Below are positions 62,455 to 64,000 of a DNA stretch of 64,000 nucleotides, piece by piece. The notes below the pieces were generated by a model. That model saw only the letters and a program-made list of their open reading frames with translations. It made no database searches and had not been told where the DNA came from. Within the stretch, counting starts at the first letter, position 1, and each line of letters begins with the position of its first letter. The stretch spans positions 1-64,000 of the forward strand of contig JAFLRZ010000002.1 in NCBI GenBank assembly GCA_022511225.1, written 5' to 3'. Origin of the DNA: Eubacterium sp. GTDB taxonomy: Bacteria; Bacillota; Clostridia; Oscillospirales; Acutalibacteraceae. Position numbers and translations under genes: made by a program.

Positions 62455-63357
62455 TTAATACTCTATATCATTTTCATTGTTATTACTTACAAGATTTTTC
62501 ATAATTTCATTTTCTGTATCAAAATCTATCAGCTTTGTTTTGTAATACCTGTAAACAGAATAAAATACAGAAAAGCCTGCAATAACTAATAATATGCTTA
62601 CTGCAAGAAGTATAAACATCATAGATTTAGATGCTGACGCTATTGCAAGATTATATGCTTCAATATTGGTAAGATTTAAGCTGTAAAGGCTTCCCCTTGA
62701 AAGCACTATCGCACATAATGAAATCAATATTTCGCCTGCACTCACCATAGCCATAGCAACGTAGTTGAGCGTTTTTCGCCTGCCTGAATTAAATATAAAT
62801 TCAAAAAAAATACAAGCTACAATCCCGAGAACGGAAACAACGGTTAACTGTAGTGAGCGGTTGCTTACAAGCGATGCAATCCTGCTAAGCTGTGTGGTAT
62901 TTGAAATAGAACACGTCTTATTAAACACGTCAACAGCATCGTTTATAAGCTGATTCATTTCATCTTCAGTTCGGTTTATTTTGTTTTCTTTGTCATACTT
63001 TTCAATTGAAGCCCTGAGCCTGTTTTCAATATCAACAGTACCGCTGAAATCAACAATAACTGATGACTGCGTGCTCTTAACAACAGTTCCTTGGACCGAT
63101 CTTATCAGCCCTGCACCCGTTGCATTCATATAAACCTCAGTCGGTACGTTCGTTTTGAGCATTAGCTCATCGTATTCTTCTTCAAGCTTTATCGAAAGCA
63201 TATCAACAACTCTGCCGTCAGTAAAATACTTGACCTTGTAATCAGTGTTGCCTAAGGTTACAGTCGATATGCCGCTGATTAAAAAAACGATGATACAAAC
63301 TGCAAGTACAGCAGAGGCACCGTAGCTGAAGATTTTTTTGATAAATCTGTTAAACAT
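62455..63357 (-). CDS. Membrane protein of the pseudosortase operon (B)
   Basis: About 300 residues. One N-terminal helix (about 10-32) precedes an extracytoplasmic domain of about 130 residues and three C-terminal helices, the same plan as the protein at 60,133-60,960. The start is set at ATG 63357 because GGAG stands nine bases upstream. The frame is open to 63411 but that extension overlaps another small gene. It overlaps the stop of the 58-residue gene upstream, a sign of coupling. Family and function are unknown. Confidence 0.7.
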   Translation of the reverse strand: MFNRFIKKIFSYGASAVLAVCIIVFLISGISTVTLGNTDYKVKYFTDGRVVDMLSIKLEEEYDELMLKTNVPTEVYMNATGAGLIRSVQGTVVKSTQSSVIVDFSGTVDIENRLRASIEKYDKENKINRTEDEMNQLINDAVDVFNKTCSISNTTQLSRIASLVSNRSLQLTVVSVLGIVACIFFEFIFNSGRRKTLNYVAMAMVSAGEILISLCAIVLSRGSLYSLNLTNIEAYNLAIASASKSMMFILLAVSILLVIAGFSVFYSVYRYYKTKLIDFDTENEIMKNLVSNNNENDIEY

Positions 63358-63526
63358 CACTTTCCACTCCGTCATTTTGCACACTGTATTCTGTCGAATT
63401 TGGCAATGCATTTTGAATACGTGGCAAGGAAATAATTAAAATTCCTGAAAATATCAGGGCAGCAAGAGTCGGAATCACAAGTGCTTTAATAATCAATTTG
63501 CGTTTGTATAGCTGAAAACTGGTCAT
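63350..63526 (-). CDS. Small membrane protein at the head of the pseudosortase operon
   Basis: A 58-residue protein, short enough to be missed by length-filtered gene finding. It reads MTSFQLYKRKLIIKAL, then one hydrophobic helix (about 15-34) and a polar tail (LPRIQNALPNSTEYSVQNDGVESDV). It has GGTGATGG before the ATG. Its stop overlaps the ATG of the next gene by 8 bases, and a good promoter lies 40 bases upstream. Coupling and promoter position support that it is translated. Function unknown. Confidence 0.65.
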   Translation of the reverse strand: MTSFQLYKRKLIIKALVIPTLAALIFSGILIISLPRIQNALPNSTEYSVQNDGVESDV

Positions 63527-63566
63527 TATCCATCACCCGATACAGATTTTTTATCTAATCTATGAT

Positions 63567-63595
63567 ATTATATCATTACGTATCCCATTTGTCAC
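63567..63595 (-). promoter_or_regulatory. Promoter of the pseudosortase operon
   Basis: On the minus strand GTGACA (63595-63590), 17 bases and TATAAT (63572-63567). It lies 40 bases before the first small gene. Confidence 0.75.
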
Positions 63596-63643
63596 TATAT
63601 TTTTTATCTCAATAATTAATTACTTAATACGTTCTCAAAAAAG

Positions 63644-63682
63644 AAAAACAGGTTGAATGCTGATTGCATTTAACCTGTTTTT
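63644..63682 (-). terminator. Terminator of the right-edge gene
   Basis: AAAAACAGGTTGAATGC pairs with GCATTTAACCTGTTTTT (one mismatch or wobble) across 5 bases, just after the stop at 63686. Confidence 0.85.
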
Positions 63683-63685
63683 GTA

Positions 63686-64000
63686 CTACTTCATACCTGC
63701 GTTTCTGAAATGCAGCTCTTTCATTCCCTCAATCTCGTCGCAGATAGCCTTAAGATTACAGCTTTTGCAGTCGAATGTGACGTTGTTCATAATATGATTC
63801 AGTGCCTCGGTAATATCGTAATTTTTCTCAGATATTTTCGCAAGGCGGTCATAATCCACGCCGTCATCACTGATGTAAATAACCTTAACAGCCTTAACGG
63901 CACTGTTTTCCCTGTACTTATTAATCAAAATATTGCCGACACCCTCAAAGCTTAAGCCGTCTTTCAGTGCTGTTTTTGAAATCCTGACTATTTCCTTATG
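63686..64000 (-). CDS. C-terminus of an unidentified Cys-motif protein, cut by window
   Basis: The frame is open to the window edge, so about 105 C-terminal residues are seen. The end FDCKSCNLKAICDEIEGMKELHF has three clustered Cys (C-x2-C-x5-C) that could hold a metal or Fe-S cluster. It vaguely resembles C-terminal motifs of acetyl-CoA synthase/CODH-type proteins, but too little is visible to assign it. A TTG at 63928 is internal rather than the start. It has its own terminator. Confidence 0.6.
   Translation of the reverse strand, partial: HKEIVRISKTALKDGLSFEGVGNILINKYRENSAVKAVKVIYISDDGVDYDRLAKISEKNYDITEALNHIMNNVTFDCKSCNLKAICDEIEGMKELHFRNAGMK

Overview
The window looks like chromosome from an anaerobic, gut-type member of the Clostridia, probably Oscillospiraceae/Ruminococcaceae-like. 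The reasons are a V-type (not F-type) ATPase proteolipid, moderately AT-rich DNA, AGGAGG-type ribosome binding sites, several sortase-anchored proteins, a Cys-type sulfatase, GH2 and GH30 glycosidases and GPH-type sugar symporters. No species call is attempted.

Region 1 (1-16,700, all +) follows the end of a V-ATPase operon with two consecutive pilus loci. Locus A (634-10,368) encodes a vWA-domain tip adhesin (FPATG), a backbone pilin (LPGTG), a class C sortase, a minor CnaB pilin (LPNTG) and a second small sortase. Locus B (10,649-16,642) resembles the streptococcal FCT type: a GLUG-repeat adhesin, a signal-peptidase-like protein lacking both catalytic residues (SipA-like), an FctA-like pilin with an IPTGV signal, a class B sortase and a small surface protein with an EPHTGD signal. 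Each locus has its own promoter, and each promoter carries repeats that look like operators.

Region 2 (16,758-22,440, all -) is a decayed, AT-rich accessory island. It holds a serine recombinase pseudogene, an orphan multi-pass membrane protein, a frameshifted DUF4037 gene, a GNAT acetyltransferase, a small acidic protein and the remnant of a probable secreted toxin C-terminus.

Region 3 (22,448-33,301) encodes very large or surface glycan/protein-active enzymes: a 2,536-residue subtilisin-like protease, a membrane-anchored GH30 hydrolase and a Thr-rich surface protein.

Region 4 (33,500-38,450) holds a small methyltransferase, a hypothetical gene, a deoxyinosine glycosylase, and a DUF1919 / DNA-adenine methyltransferase / GT2 trio.

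Region 5 (38,547-40,721, -) is the most striking for function. A cobalamin riboswitch controls a DUF4430 lipoprotein and a cell-wall-anchored alpha-toroid protein. Together these carry the two domains of animal intrinsic factor/transcobalamin on separate polypeptides.

Region 6 (40,718-48,082) is housekeeping: hpt, rlmH, a WalJ-like hydrolase, murA, a metallophosphoesterase, and nadB-nadC.

Region 7 (48,098-56,593, -) is a six-gene cluster: GPH symporter, sulfatase, GH2, metallophosphoesterase, exported beta-lactamase-fold hydrolase and a second symporter. It is probably a sulfated-glycan or glycoside uptake locus.

Region 8 (56,772-64,000, -) holds a LacA-like acetyltransferase, a DUF2798 membrane protein, a G5/3D-domain resuscitation-factor-like protein behind a structured leader, and a five-gene envelope operon. 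That operon contains a sortase-fold protein without the catalytic His and Arg, flanked by membrane proteins two of which look paralogous. The right edge cuts an unidentified Cys-motif protein.

No tRNA, rRNA, CRISPR array or intact insertion sequence was seen.
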